DNA of 64,000 nucleotides from contig CANLSH010000001.1 of assembly GCA_947493705.1 (NCBI GenBank), forward strand, positions 186,001 through 250,000, read 5' to 3'. The position numbers and the translations under genes are program-made. Shown here piece by piece: positions 54,270 through 63,851 of the stretch. The notes below the pieces were generated by a model that was given only the letters and a program-made list of their open reading frames with translations, was not told where the DNA came from and did no database searches. Numbering within the stretch: the first letter of the stretch is position 1; each line of letters starts with the position of its first letter. The DNA comes from an uncultured Arachnia sp. (GTDB lineage: Bacteria > Actinomycetota > Actinomycetes > Propionibacteriales > Propionibacteriaceae).

Positions 54270-54794
54270 TCACAAGGTGTCTGGCGTGTCCGGGAGGGCG
54301 CGGCTGGGGGTGACCTCAACGGCCGTCGGCGAGACGATGGCAGAAACCCAGACCTCCGTGCCGGCCGTGATGGGAATGTCGCTGCGGGCTGCACGCTTGC
54401 GGGACTGACCGGAGCCGAGAATCCGTACCTCCCCGAAACCCCCGGCGGGGATATCAGTGATCACGCGGGCAGTTGAACCCACCATGGAGCGTGACTTGAA
54501 CGTGGAGTGCGCTTCGCTGCGTTTCAGCCAGCCGGTGAATGCTGCAGCTCCCCAGGCGGCGAGGATGCCAGCGACGACACCCACGATGACAGCAATCCAC
54601 GTGACGTTCAGGATGGATAGCGAAATGACACCCCCGAAGCCGAAGGCTCCGAGGAAGGCGGCAATGCTTGCAAGGGAAAAGAGATCTCCGCCCAGAACAT
54701 CCAGGTCAATCAAGCCATCAACGATGTCGCCGAGCAGGATGGACAGGAGCACGACGACGATGCCGATGACTCCGACCACCAAGAAAAGTGTCAC
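54270..54794 (-). CDS. NfeD-family membrane protein
   Basis: A 174-residue NfeD-like protein. Membrane segments are VVGVIGIVVVLLSILLG at the N-terminus, then FSLASIAAFLGAFGFGGVI and WIAVIVGVVAGILAAWGAA at about 40-90. The C-terminal part (SMVGSTARVITDIPAGGFGEVRIL ... ITAGTEVWVSAIV) is the OB-fold characteristic of NfeD. GTG start, overlapping the preceding DUF1624-like gene by 4 nt (54791-54794). It is followed by the flotillin gene, and the NfeD OB-fold is thought to interact with SPFH proteins. Confidence 0.9.
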   Translation of the reverse strand: MTLFLVVGVIGIVVVLLSILLGDIVDGLIDLDVLGGDLFSLASIAAFLGAFGFGGVISLSILNVTWIAVIVGVVAGILAAWGAAAFTGWLKRSEAHSTFKSRSMVGSTARVITDIPAGGFGEVRILGSGQSRKRAARSDIPITAGTEVWVSAIVSPTAVEVTPSRALPDTPDTL

Positions 54795-56041
54795 GCTGCC
54801 CTGCCTTCACTGTCTCCCTCGATGGTACCGGGCTCCCGAAGGGTGGGTGGGTCTGGGTGTCTCCTCTGTGCGATTTTCGATATACAACCCGCTAGAGCAC
54901 TCGCCGCCCGGGCGACGAACGCCTCGATGGGTCCCCTACCCACCGTGACCGTCCACAACATGCATCCGATCGTCACCCCGATCGTCATCGGCCAGAACGG
55001 TTGCAGCGCCCGGAAGTCCTGGCCGGTCACCGTCCCTGATTGGGTGTGCATCCACCCCGCCCAGATGACCAGGTGGGCCACGTAGGCGGTCAGCGGCATC
55101 GCGCCCACCGCCCGCACCGGCCACATCAACCAGCGCAACGTCGGCGTGGAGCAGACGAGGACGCTGACCGCGAGCATCGCGAGCGCGAACCCTCCCGAAC
55201 CGAATGCCTCACCAACTCCGGAAGCGTGCGGTGTGTCCTGGAAGACCGTGAGCAGCCACATACCCATTCCGGGTGTCTCTGCTTGCCCAGTGCTCTGAGC
55301 GAGGGCTCGATCACCGATGGTCCCGAAACCGACGTACCCGATCACCGCTGAACCGGTCCCCAACAGCAGGAGCACGACCGCACCTTGCCCGCATTCACGC
55401 AGCAGCCGTCCGGCGCCGATACCCGCAGCCGCGAAGGCAACCCAGAGCACGAAGGGGTAGTTCCAGCCCAGCAAGTTGAACAGTTCACTGGGATGCCCGG
55501 GCTGGAGGACCGCCACATATCGGTCGATCGCGGTGACGATGAAGGGAGCCACCAGAGCAAAGGCGACGGCCAGCATGAACAGCGTGCGGGTACGGAACCT
55601 GATCAACACCACGGCGTAGGCGAACAGCATGGCATAGGCGGGCAGAATCACGATCACTGGCACTTCCACCAGCACAAGGATCGCTCCCACCACCCAGATC
55701 GTCGCTGCCCGGCTCAGCAGCCTCACTGTTGTGGACGCTCTGGGCACGTCTGGACCCTCTGGCAGACGTCGGGGTTCTGCGAAAGCGAGGCTCAGCGAAA
55801 CGCCTGCGAGAGTGGCAAACAAGATGGACGAGCGCCCCACAGCGAGCCCTGTCCACGTCTGAGGATCGCTCCATCGCAGGGCGGGGGTGGCCACGAGATG
55901 GGCGGCGAACATCCCCACCAGCGCCACCCCTCGCGCCAGGTCGACTCCCGGCATCCGTTGAAGGGGTTCCAGTCGGCTCGCTGGACTGCGGGACCGCGGG
56001 GTGCGCCAGCCGACTGCGGGGGTGATGGGTTCAGACGACAT
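54791..56041 (-). CDS. Acyltransferase-like membrane protein (HGSNAT/DUF1624-type)
   Basis: A 416-residue polytopic protein with about 9-10 membrane segments. GVDLARGVALVGMFAAHLV near residue 32 is the signature of the DUF1624/DUF418-like group, whose better-known member is the heparan-alpha-glucosaminide N-acetyltransferase. VGAILVLVEVPVIVILPAYAM and MPLTAYVAHLVIWAGW with a conserved His are further family-like segments. The C-terminal tail is hydrophilic. It overlaps the NfeD gene by 4 nt at its stop, so the three genes (this, nfeD, flotillin) form one operon. The acyl donor or acceptor is not known. Confidence 0.75.
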   Translation of the reverse strand: MSSEPITPAVGWRTPRSRSPASRLEPLQRMPGVDLARGVALVGMFAAHLVATPALRWSDPQTWTGLAVGRSSILFATLAGVSLSLAFAEPRRLPEGPDVPRASTTVRLLSRAATIWVVGAILVLVEVPVIVILPAYAMLFAYAVVLIRFRTRTLFMLAVAFALVAPFIVTAIDRYVAVLQPGHPSELFNLLGWNYPFVLWVAFAAAGIGAGRLLRECGQGAVVLLLLGTGSAVIGYVGFGTIGDRALAQSTGQAETPGMGMWLLTVFQDTPHASGVGEAFGSGGFALAMLAVSVLVCSTPTLRWLMWPVRAVGAMPLTAYVAHLVIWAGWMHTQSGTVTGQDFRALQPFWPMTIGVTIGCMLWTVTVGRGPIEAFVARAASALAGCISKIAQRRHPDPPTLREPGTIEGDSEGRAA

Positions 56042-56121
56042 CCTGACGGCCTCTCAGCTGCAAAGTGCGGTGTCTCGGTGCCCTGCATTCTCAGTTCTTT
56101 CCCATCGTAGCGGCGGCCTGG

Positions 56122-56153
56122 AGAGACCACGCAGACCTCAGGGTCCGGTCTCT
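56122..56153 (-). terminator. Hairpin downstream of the SdpI-like gene
   Basis: 7-bp stem AGAGACC / GGTCTCT with an 18-nt loop, 25 nt after the SdpI-like stop. Modest evidence. Confidence 0.4.
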
Positions 56154-56177
56154 GCTCACACGGGGGATCCTGCGGGC

Positions 56178-56681
56178 TCAGCCCTGCCGTGGAGTGCGGT
56201 AGCGGACGGCGATCATGTAACCCGTGTAGCCCAGCAGACCGACGAGGTACACCGCCACCATGACCCAGAACCAACCACCCAGTCCCGGCTGCTCACGCTG
56301 GGCCTGCGCCACGATCATGACCCACAGCCCCGTGAGGAAGAGCAGCGTCGCAGCACCCATGCCATAGATGTCCGGCACGATCCGGCGGTTCAGAACCTGG
56401 CGCCGCTCAGCGCTGGACAACCACCACTGCTTGTCCTTCTGTGGAATGTTGAGCAATGTCTCGGGAGCGCGGGGAACCAGAGTGGCCAATCCCCAGAAGA
56501 CCAGGGCCATGAAGACCGTCATCAGCCCCATCCAGATGACGCTTTCGGTTCTGGACCCCCACCCGTCGACCTCACCGGAGGGGCCGAAGTGCATGGGCAC
56601 CCGATCGGGCAGCACGAACCACGCGATCACGGTGGCCCCCAGGCCAGCGAGCACGGTGATCCAGAAAATTACACGAGCCAT
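56178..56681 (-). CDS. DUF1648/SdpI-like membrane protein
   Basis: A 167-residue membrane protein with four segments. RVIFWITVLAGLGATVIAWF starts it, then LPDRVPMHFGPSGEVDGWG, the loop characteristic of DUF1648/SdpI-family proteins. VIWMGLMTVFMALVFWGLA, YGMGAATLLFLTGLWVMIVA and FWVMVAVYLVGLLGYTGY follow. ATG at 56681 has GATGGAG upstream. SdpI protects Bacillus from its SDP toxin, but most actinobacterial members have no known role. It lies between the DUF1624-like operon and the AGE isomerase, as a single gene. Confidence 0.8.
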   Translation of the reverse strand: MARVIFWITVLAGLGATVIAWFVLPDRVPMHFGPSGEVDGWGSRTESVIWMGLMTVFMALVFWGLATLVPRAPETLLNIPQKDKQWWLSSAERRQVLNRRIVPDIYGMGAATLLFLTGLWVMIVAQAQREQPGLGGWFWVMVAVYLVGLLGYTGYMIAVRYRTPRQG

Positions 56682-56733
56682 GCTGCTCCATCATTCCACA
56701 CGAGCCAGATGCTACCGACGCAGCTTCGGCGCC

Positions 56734-56880
56734 AGAGGTTTCAAAACGTCACTGACACTCCTACTCAACCACCGGAAAACTCCCCCGCTCGTCAAGTAGC
56801 GAGCGGCAGCGAGCATGTCGAGACGCCAACCGCACACCAAAGGTTTCGACACGTCATTGACGCTCCTGCTCAGTCTCCGG
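56734..56880. repeat. REP-like repeats in the SdpI-AGE gap
   Basis: Two diverged direct copies (56734-56776 and 56842-56880; shared GGTTTC..ACGTCA.TGAC.CTCCT.CTCA) flank a plus-orientation unit at 56786-56829 (GTCAAGTAGCGAGCGGCAGC and GTCGAGAC). They belong to the same family as the 16.4-16.8 kb units and partly overlap the 3' end of the AGE gene. Confidence 0.65.
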
Positions 56881-58117
56881 GAAGGCTCGTCTTGCCGTCA
56901 GCCAGGGCGGCAGCAAACGAGGGCGTCGTCGGCACATCTGCGATCAGCGCCGCCTGGTAGGCGTGGTAGACATCAGGCTTGCCGGACCACGTTCCGGACG
57001 CCGGCTCATTGGCAGCGTCGAGTTCATGGTGCCAGGAGCCCAGCTCGTGATCGATCAAGTACTTCTCCGCATAGTCCCACCAGCGCCGAAGGTCCTCGAC
57101 GTAGCGTGCGTCGCCGGTCACGCGATGCAGAACGGTCGCCGTGCCGATCGCTTCCGCCACCACCCAGTGCATCCGGGCGTGCACCACTGGTGTGCCGTCC
57201 CAATCGGTGGTGTAGACAAAACCGTCCGCGCCGTCGACGGCCCAGCCATCCGCGACCGCCCGGTCGTAGAGGGCCACGGATGCCTCCTTGAGTCCCGATG
57301 GAGCATTCTCGCCCAGACTCTCATCGACAGCGACCAGCAGCCGAGCCCACTCCATGCCATGACCGACGGTGGCGCCGTAAGGGCGGAAAGCATCGGCAGG
57401 CTGGTCCCGGTTGTATTGCAACATCGGTGACCAGTCGGCGGTGAAATGCTCGGGAATCCGCCAACTGTTGTCGCCGGCCAGCGCCACGACCCGCTCAGCA
57501 ATCCGCCCCGCGCGCCGATGCCACGTGCGGTCCGACGTCACGTCCCCAGCAGCGAGGAAGGCCTCGACGGTGTGCATGTTGGCGTTCACGCCGCGGTAGT
57601 CGTCCAGAGATGTCCAGGACCTGTTCCATTCCTCCACCACGGTGCCGGTGGTCTCATCCCAGAAGTGAGCATCCATCACACTGGTTGCCATCTTCAACAG
57701 CTGTTCGGCTCCCGGCACACCGGCCATCAGGGCGCTCGTCGCGGCGAGGATAACGAAAGCATGCGCGTAAGCCTGCTTGGCGCCCTCCGGGGATCCATCG
57801 GGCTGGATCGATGCGTACCAGCCACCGAACTCGGCATCCTGCAGTGGACCGGCTGTCAGCGCGCGCACGCCATGCTCGGCGAGCGCCGCCAGTTCGTCGC
57901 GATCAGGCCCACCAGCAGCGGGCGGCTCGTCGGCGAGGACTCCCAGGCTGAATACATGCGTCATGCGACACACTACGAACAGAGGCATCGACTGTTCCGG
58001 ATCCACCGCACCAGTGTCGTCGAGATAGCCGAAACCATCGTCAGTCTTGGCTGAGCTGGCAAAGCGGAGGAGCTCTGCCCTCTGGGCAGCGCGGTACTCG
58101 AACTCTCCGGGAATCAT
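56870..58117 (-). CDS. AGE-family sugar isomerase (YihS-like)
   Basis: A 415-residue N-acylglucosamine 2-epimerase-family protein, an alpha6/alpha6 barrel. Residues typical for YihS-like aldose-ketose isomerases are in place: CRMTHVFSLG (Arg/His), VNANMHTVEAF, VGHGMEWARLL, RMHWVVAEAIG and the C-terminal KPDVYHAYQAALIA with the general-acid His region. YihS interconverts sulfoquinovose or mannose/fructose; which sugar applies is not decidable. AAAGGTGA upstream supports the ATG at 58117. A perfect 36-nt palindrome lies 110 nt upstream of the start and could be an operator. No linked sugar transporter is seen. Confidence 0.87.
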   Translation of the reverse strand: MIPGEFEYRAAQRAELLRFASSAKTDDGFGYLDDTGAVDPEQSMPLFVVCRMTHVFSLGVLADEPPAAGGPDRDELAALAEHGVRALTAGPLQDAEFGGWYASIQPDGSPEGAKQAYAHAFVILAATSALMAGVPGAEQLLKMATSVMDAHFWDETTGTVVEEWNRSWTSLDDYRGVNANMHTVEAFLAAGDVTSDRTWHRRAGRIAERVVALAGDNSWRIPEHFTADWSPMLQYNRDQPADAFRPYGATVGHGMEWARLLVAVDESLGENAPSGLKEASVALYDRAVADGWAVDGADGFVYTTDWDGTPVVHARMHWVVAEAIGTATVLHRVTGDARYVEDLRRWWDYAEKYLIDHELGSWHHELDAANEPASGTWSGKPDVYHAYQAALIADVPTTPSFAAALADGKTSLPGD

Positions 58118-58227
58118 GATGTCACCTTTGTCGGGTGGAATGTGGTTGCACGCTTACGGCCACACTAGCGAGGGCCGACATCTCCGTGTGGAACTCTTCG
58201 ACATCGCCTCTCACCTGTTGCTCGGTC

Positions 58228-58263
58228 GGTAGAAGTGGTGGCGTGCACGCCACCACTTCTACC
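58228..58263. promoter_or_regulatory. Perfect 36-nt palindrome upstream of the AGE isomerase
   Basis: Half-site GGTAGAAGTGGTGGCGTG followed directly by its exact reverse complement, 18 + 18 nt with no spacer. Candidate operator of the isomerase gene (start 110 nt away) or part of the ilvC 3' region (62 nt past its stop). Confidence 0.6.
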
Positions 58264-58272
58264 AAGCAGCGC

Positions 58273-58305
58273 AGACGGCCCAGACGCACTGCGTCGGGGC
58301 CGTCT
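58273..58305 (-). terminator. Terminator of ilvC
   Basis: 9-bp outer stem AGACGGCCC / GGGCCGTCT plus an inner 5-bp GACGC / GCGTC helix after one mismatch, 20 nt beyond the ilvC stop. No U-tract. Confidence 0.75.
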
Positions 58306-58325
58306 CGCGTTGTGACTGCTGGAGA

Positions 58326-59390
<1,065 letters not shown>

Positions 59391-59413
59391 TTACATGTAG
59401 TTGTTTGCAGAAC

Positions 59414-59974
59414 CTACCCCGTCGAGGACGGGCGTCCCTGCGGGGGGCCCACGGCGGGCCTGCCCCCGGTGTGCGGTTTGTGTTCGCTGAGGGTCTTGGC
59501 GCCGCGGCCGAGCGCCACCTGTCCCGATTGGACGAGTTCCTGGACCCCGTGGGACGAGAGCATTTCCAGCAGCGCCGCCAACTTCTCGCTGCTGCCTGTG
59601 GCCTCAATAGTGATGGAATCAGCCGACACATCCACCGCTTTCCCACGGAAGAGGCTGACCACATCGATGATCTGGCTGCGCGTGTGAACATCCGCCCGCA
59701 CCTTCACCAGCACCATCTCACGACGCACCGTGTTGGGCCCGAGCTCCAGCACCTTCCGCACCTCGATCAGCTTGTTGAGCTGCTTGACTATTTGCTCGAG
59801 CGCGGCATCATCCTCGGCGTTGGCCACCACTGTCATACGGCTGATTTCCGGCCGTTCAGTGGGGCCGACCGCCAAGGATTCAATGTTGAAACCTCGGCGC
59901 GAGAACAGGGCGGCGATGCGCGTCAGGACGCCTGGCTTGTTGGAGACCAGAATGCTCAGGGTATGGGTACTCAC
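59414..59974 (-). CDS. ilvN: Acetolactate synthase small (regulatory) subunit
   Basis: A 186-residue regulatory subunit that confers valine feedback inhibition on acetolactate synthase. The ACT domain covers about residues 4-75 ([39 protein letters not shown]), and the C-terminal ALS_ss domain follows ([38 protein letters not shown]). The start GTG at 59974 overlaps the ilvB stop by 4 nt (59971-59974). The tail is extended ([18 protein letters not shown]), about 20 residues longer than typical. Downstream is ilvC. Confidence 0.95.
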   Translation of the reverse strand: MSTHTLSILVSNKPGVLTRIAALFSRRGFNIESLAVGPTERPEISRMTVVANAEDDAALEQIVKQLNKLIEVRKVLELGPNTVRREMVLVKVRADVHTRSQIIDVVSLFRGKAVDVSADSITIEATGSSEKLAALLEMLSSHGVQELVQSGQVALGRGAKTLSEHKPHTGGRPAVGPPQGRPSSTG

Positions 59975-61713
59975 AGCAGCTCCTCTTCCCAATCGGGGGC
60001 CATGTCGCGGGCCACTTGGATCTCGTCATTGCTGGTACCGGCGGAGACCATCGGCCACACCATCGCGTCCTTGTGGACCACGAACTCCACCACGACGGGC
60101 CGATCATTGATCTCGAGTGCCTGCTTGATGGCTGTTTCCATCTCTTCTTCGTTCGTCGCTTTCAGTCCCACACAGCCCATGGCCTCGGCCAGCATCTGGA
60201 AGTTCGGAATGGACTCAGTGTGCAGGTCCGTGTTGGAGTAGCGCTCGTTGTAGAACAGGCTCTGCCACTGCCTGACCATGCCCAGCGCGTGGTTGTTGAT
60301 CACGGCGATCTTGATGGGGATGTTGTTCAGCGCGCAGGTGACAAGTTCCTGATTGGTCATCTGGAAGCAGCCGTCACCGTCGATGCCCCACACCGTGGAT
60401 TCCGGACAGGCCACCTTGGCGCCCATGGCTGCGGGAACGCAGAAGCCCATGGTGCCAGCTCCACCGGAGTTCAGCCATTTGTTGGGGTGCTCGTGTGGCA
60501 GGTAGTGGGCAGACCACATCTGGTGTTGACCCACACCCGCGGCGTAAATGGTGTCCTGCGGGCTCAGCTCCCCGATTCGCTGGATGACCTCCTGCGGGGA
60601 CAGCCGGCCGTCTGGTGCTTCATCCCAGTTGGGTTGGTACTTGGCGCGCATGCCCTTCAGCTTGGTGCGCCACGGATCGATGGCGGGCGGCTCGACGCCC
60701 GTGAACTCATCGTTCAGCAACCGCATCGTCTCCCTGCAGTCGCCAACGATTGGGATGTCCACGGCCTTGTTCTTGCCGATCTCGGCCGGGTCAATGTCTG
60801 CGTGAATGACCTTGGCATGGGGGGCGAAGGTGTCCAGTTTGCCCGTGACCCGGTCATCGAAACGGGTGCCGATGGCGATGAGGAGATCGGCCTTCTGCAG
60901 TGCGCCAACGGCTGCGACGGTGCCGTGCATCCCGGGCATACCCATGTTCAGCTCACATGTATCGGGCAGCACTCCCCGAGCCATCAACGTGGTGACCACC
61001 GGAATCTGTGTGCGTTCGACGAGCTCGGCAAGTTCCGCATGGGCGCGGGCGCTGATGACACCGCCGCCGATGTAGAGGACCGGCTTGCGTGCCTCCATGA
61101 TCATTTTCGACGCGGCCCGGATCTGCTTGATGTGCGGTTTCGTCGTGGGCTTGTATCCCGGCAGATCCAGATCCGCCGGCCACACGAAGGGGGCTGTATT
61201 GGCCAGGGCATCCTTGGCGATGTCAACGAGTACGGGTCCCGGGCGCCCGGTGGAAGCGATGTGGAAGGCCTCTCGAATGGCCAACGGGATGTCCTCGGTG
61301 CGCTTGATGAGGAAGCTGTGCTTGGTAATGGGCATCACGATGCCGCGGATGTCCGCCTCCTGGAAGGCGTCCGTGCCGATGGAGGTGGAATTCACCTGAC
61401 CGGTGATGGCAACGAGCGGAGTCGAATCCATGTAGGCATTGCCGATCGGTGTCACCAGGTTGGTTGCTCCCGGCCCGGACGTGGCGATACACACACCCAC
61501 CTTCCCGGTGGCCATTGCGTAGCCCTCGGCCGCGTGCCCGGCGCCCTGCTCGTGCCGCACCAGGATATGGCGAATGCTGCTGTCGTAGAGCGGGTCATAA
61601 GCCGGCAGGATGGCGCCACCGGGGATGCCGAACATTACCTCTACCCCAACTCGTTCAAGAGATTCAACGAGCGCCTGCGCGCCTGTCAACAGCTGGTTGT
61701 CGGTGTCCGACAT
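59971..61713 (-). CDS. ilvB: Acetolactate synthase large (catalytic) subunit
   Basis: A 580-residue ThDP/FAD-dependent acetohydroxy acid synthase. The first PYR domain has [18 protein letters not shown] and [19 protein letters not shown] with the activating Glu. [20 protein letters not shown] in the PP domain carries the metal-binding GDG...N motif. The start MSDTDNQLL at 61713 has GGGAG upstream; a longer frame upstream runs through the attenuator and is not used. ilvN overlaps its end by 4 nt. Upstream lies a leader with a Leu-Val-Ile peptide and terminator, so expression is very likely under attenuation. Confidence 0.97.
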   Translation of the reverse strand: MSDTDNQLLTGAQALVESLERVGVEVMFGIPGGAILPAYDPLYDSSIRHILVRHEQGAGHAAEGYAMATGKVGVCIATSGPGATNLVTPIGNAYMDSTPLVAITGQVNSTSIGTDAFQEADIRGIVMPITKHSFLIKRTEDIPLAIREAFHIASTGRPGPVLVDIAKDALANTAPFVWPADLDLPGYKPTTKPHIKQIRAASKMIMEARKPVLYIGGGVISARAHAELAELVERTQIPVVTTLMARGVLPDTCELNMGMPGMHGTVAAVGALQKADLLIAIGTRFDDRVTGKLDTFAPHAKVIHADIDPAEIGKNKAVDIPIVGDCRETMRLLNDEFTGVEPPAIDPWRTKLKGMRAKYQPNWDEAPDGRLSPQEVIQRIGELSPQDTIYAAGVGQHQMWSAHYLPHEHPNKWLNSGGAGTMGFCVPAAMGAKVACPESTVWGIDGDGCFQMTNQELVTCALNNIPIKIAVINNHALGMVRQWQSLFYNERYSNTDLHTESIPNFQMLAEAMGCVGLKATNEEEMETAIKQALEINDRPVVVEFVVHKDAMVWPMVSAGTSNDEIQVARDMAPDWEEELL

Positions 61714-61756
61714 GGGTGCTTCTCCCTTCGGGTCATGGGTGGCGATCTCGGCCAAC

Positions 61757-61791
61757 AAAAAACCCCCGGCGCCGGAAGGCACGCGAGGGGG
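61757..61791 (-). terminator. Attenuator terminator upstream of ilvB
   Basis: On the minus strand, CCCCC ... GGGGG arms (61791-61787 and 61767-61763) with an inner GCG/CGC helix are followed by TTTTTT (61762-61757), 44 nt before the ilvB ATG. It is the only terminator in the window with a clean U6 tract. Confidence 0.85.
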
Positions 61792-61818
61792 CGTTTCGCT
61801 GGAGTTGCTGCGAAACGC
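61791..61818 (-). promoter_or_regulatory. Candidate antiterminator/pause stem of the ilv leader
   Basis: Perfect 9-bp inverted repeat GCGTTTCGC / GCGAAACGC (arms 61818-61810 and 61799-61791 on the minus strand). It begins two nucleotides after the leader-peptide stop and its last base overlaps the terminator arm, so formation of the two structures could be mutually affected. Confidence 0.7.
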
Positions 61819-61819
61819 T

Positions 61820-61852
61820 TTAGAAAATTACGAGGTACTGGGCTTCGATCAC
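61820..61852 (-). CDS. ilv leader peptide (10 residues)
   Basis: GTG at 61852 opens the 10-codon frame [10 protein letters not shown] and stops at TAA 61822-61820. Consecutive CTC-GTA-ATT codons give Leu-Val-Ile, the three end products of the pathway, which is the classical design of an attenuation leader. The first stem of the attenuator begins two nucleotides after the stop codon. There is no ribosome-binding site; the promoter-like hexamers just upstream place the transcript start at or next to the GTG, so it is probably leaderless. Too short to be found by ordinary gene callers. Confidence 0.8.
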   Translation of the reverse strand: MIEAQYLVIF

Positions 61853-61858
61853 AGAACA

Positions 61859-61887
61859 ACAATCGCTCAGGACTGCTGTCGTGTCAA
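61859..61887 (-). promoter_or_regulatory. Promoter of the ilvBNC leader
   Basis: On the minus strand, TTGACA (61887-61882) and GATTGT (61864-61859) are separated by 17 nt. The last base of the -10 is 7 nt from the leader GTG, so transcription should start at about 61852. Confidence 0.7.
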
Positions 61888-61963
61888 GCAGTGATCTTTT
61901 CGTCCTGCATAGTGAGACGGGCCGAGAATCTTCTCGGCCCGCCCCACTGCAATGTTGCCGGTC

Positions 61964-62464
61964 TCAGGAGACGCGGACGTCGTCCCGGACGTCGTCACGC
62001 ACGACTCGTGCAACTGCCGGTTTGATACTCATCAGCGCCCAACCGATCAGGCCGAACATGACGCCCAACCCGATGACCATCGCCGAGACACCGAAGGCAA
62101 GCACGGAAGTGAACAGGGAGGCCCTGAGGAAGGACGCGTTCATCACGGTGCCGCGCTGTTCGCTGTACTGCTCCGCCAGTTCTGTGTCACCTTCCGCCTC
62201 GGCTTGACGTGCCATATCGCCCAGCTCGGCGTAGGTGTTGCCTCCGGATGCCTCAAGCGCATGCACATTGATGATGTCAGCCTGCGAATAGGCGGAGAAA
62301 GGACCGTCCACCTTGTCGCCGGCGAGGAACGCCGCATCGTCGGGAACAATGATGTTCTCATCAGCCAGCTGTTGGCTGACCATCGTATAGGTCACCGCCC
62401 CGGCGACGATCAGGAGAATGCCTGCGATGAGAGAAATAACGCCGACAATTTTGGCGGTCTTCAT
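61964..62464 (-). CDS. Conserved two-helix actinobacterial membrane protein
   Basis: A 166-residue protein with an N-terminal helix (VGVISLIAGILLIVAGAVTY) and a C-terminal helix (FTSVLAFGVSAMVIGLGVMF). Between them is an extracytoplasmic loop with the conserved SQQLADENIIVPDDA and VDGPFSAYSQADIINVHALE, and TVMNASFLRASLFTS before the second helix. Close relatives in Actinobacteria are often labelled aromatic ring-opening dioxygenase LigA, a mis-annotation since nothing here resembles a dioxygenase. The start MKTAKIVG at 62464 is preceded by GGAACGGAG. Function unknown. Confidence 0.75.
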   Translation of the reverse strand: MKTAKIVGVISLIAGILLIVAGAVTYTMVSQQLADENIIVPDDAAFLAGDKVDGPFSAYSQADIINVHALEASGGNTYAELGDMARQAEAEGDTELAEQYSEQRGTVMNASFLRASLFTSVLAFGVSAMVIGLGVMFGLIGWALMSIKPAVARVVRDDVRDDVRVS

Positions 62465-62612
62465 ATGATGCTCCGTTCCTTGGGAATCCGACTGAGGTTT
62501 CAGAGGGATGATCATGAGTTACACAGAGTAGTAGACGCACTCACGAAGGGCGAGCGCACCCCTTGAATAATGACGACCAGAGTGCTACATGGAAATCACC
62601 CCGCGTCACAGG

Positions 62613-63017
62613 TCACGCATCGCCAGTGGTCAGCATCGTGTGCACCTCATCGAGATCCCGGTGAATCGTGCCACGTATGTTCGCGATGCCGGGCGACTCT
62701 GCATGGCGGGGCAGAACATGAATGTGTGCATGAAAGACGGCTTGTCCGGAGTCGGGACCAACGTTGGTCAACACGTTGAACCCCGTGGCGCCCAACTGCT
62801 CCCGCAGAATCTGGCTGACGGCCAGCACCGCGGGCGCAACCTCCGTCAGAACGTGAACATCGCCCAGCGCATGCTCAACGTGGCGACGCGGCACCACCAG
62901 CGTGTGTCCCTCCTGCCACGGCTCAACGTCGAGGAAGGCGAACGCCTTGTCGTCGGCGTACACCGCTTTGGATGGAATATTCCCCGCGACGATGTTGCAG
63001 AACAAACAATCAGACAT
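62613..63017 (-). CDS. HIT family protein (histidine triad hydrolase)
   Basis: A 134-residue histidine-triad protein, hydrolysing nucleoside phosphoramidates or related adenylyl conjugates. CLFCNIVAGNIPSKAVYAD with the Cys pair opens the protein, and the triad VFHAHIHVLPRH is at about 96 (H-x-H-x-H). It ends soon afterwards with RDLDEVHTMLTT. The ATG at 63017 has GGGAAG upstream and is 18 nt after the hisF stop, so the genes are probably cotranscribed. A longer open frame continuing upstream into hisF is not used. Confidence 0.92.
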   Translation of the reverse strand: MSDCLFCNIVAGNIPSKAVYADDKAFAFLDVEPWQEGHTLVVPRRHVEHALGDVHVLTEVAPAVLAVSQILREQLGATGFNVLTNVGPDSGQAVFHAHIHVLPRHAESPGIANIRGTIHRDLDEVHTMLTTGDA

Positions 63018-63034
63018 GTGACACTTCCCTTTCA

Positions 63035-63796
<762 letters not shown>

Positions 63797-63851
63797 GGCA
63801 CAACCCTAGCGAAGCCGTGGTTGTAGGGAGCTGCTTGTCAGTGCCGCGCTT

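Noticed and set aside
60016-62025. 669-codon plus-strand open frame opposite ilvB
   Set aside because: Shadow of ilvB and the leader; the composition is His/Gly/Arg-rich antisense of high-G+C coding DNA.
61964-62464. Annotation as aromatic ring-opening dioxygenase LigA
   Set aside because: The protein is a small two-helix membrane protein without a dioxygenase fold; the label is a known propagated mis-annotation.
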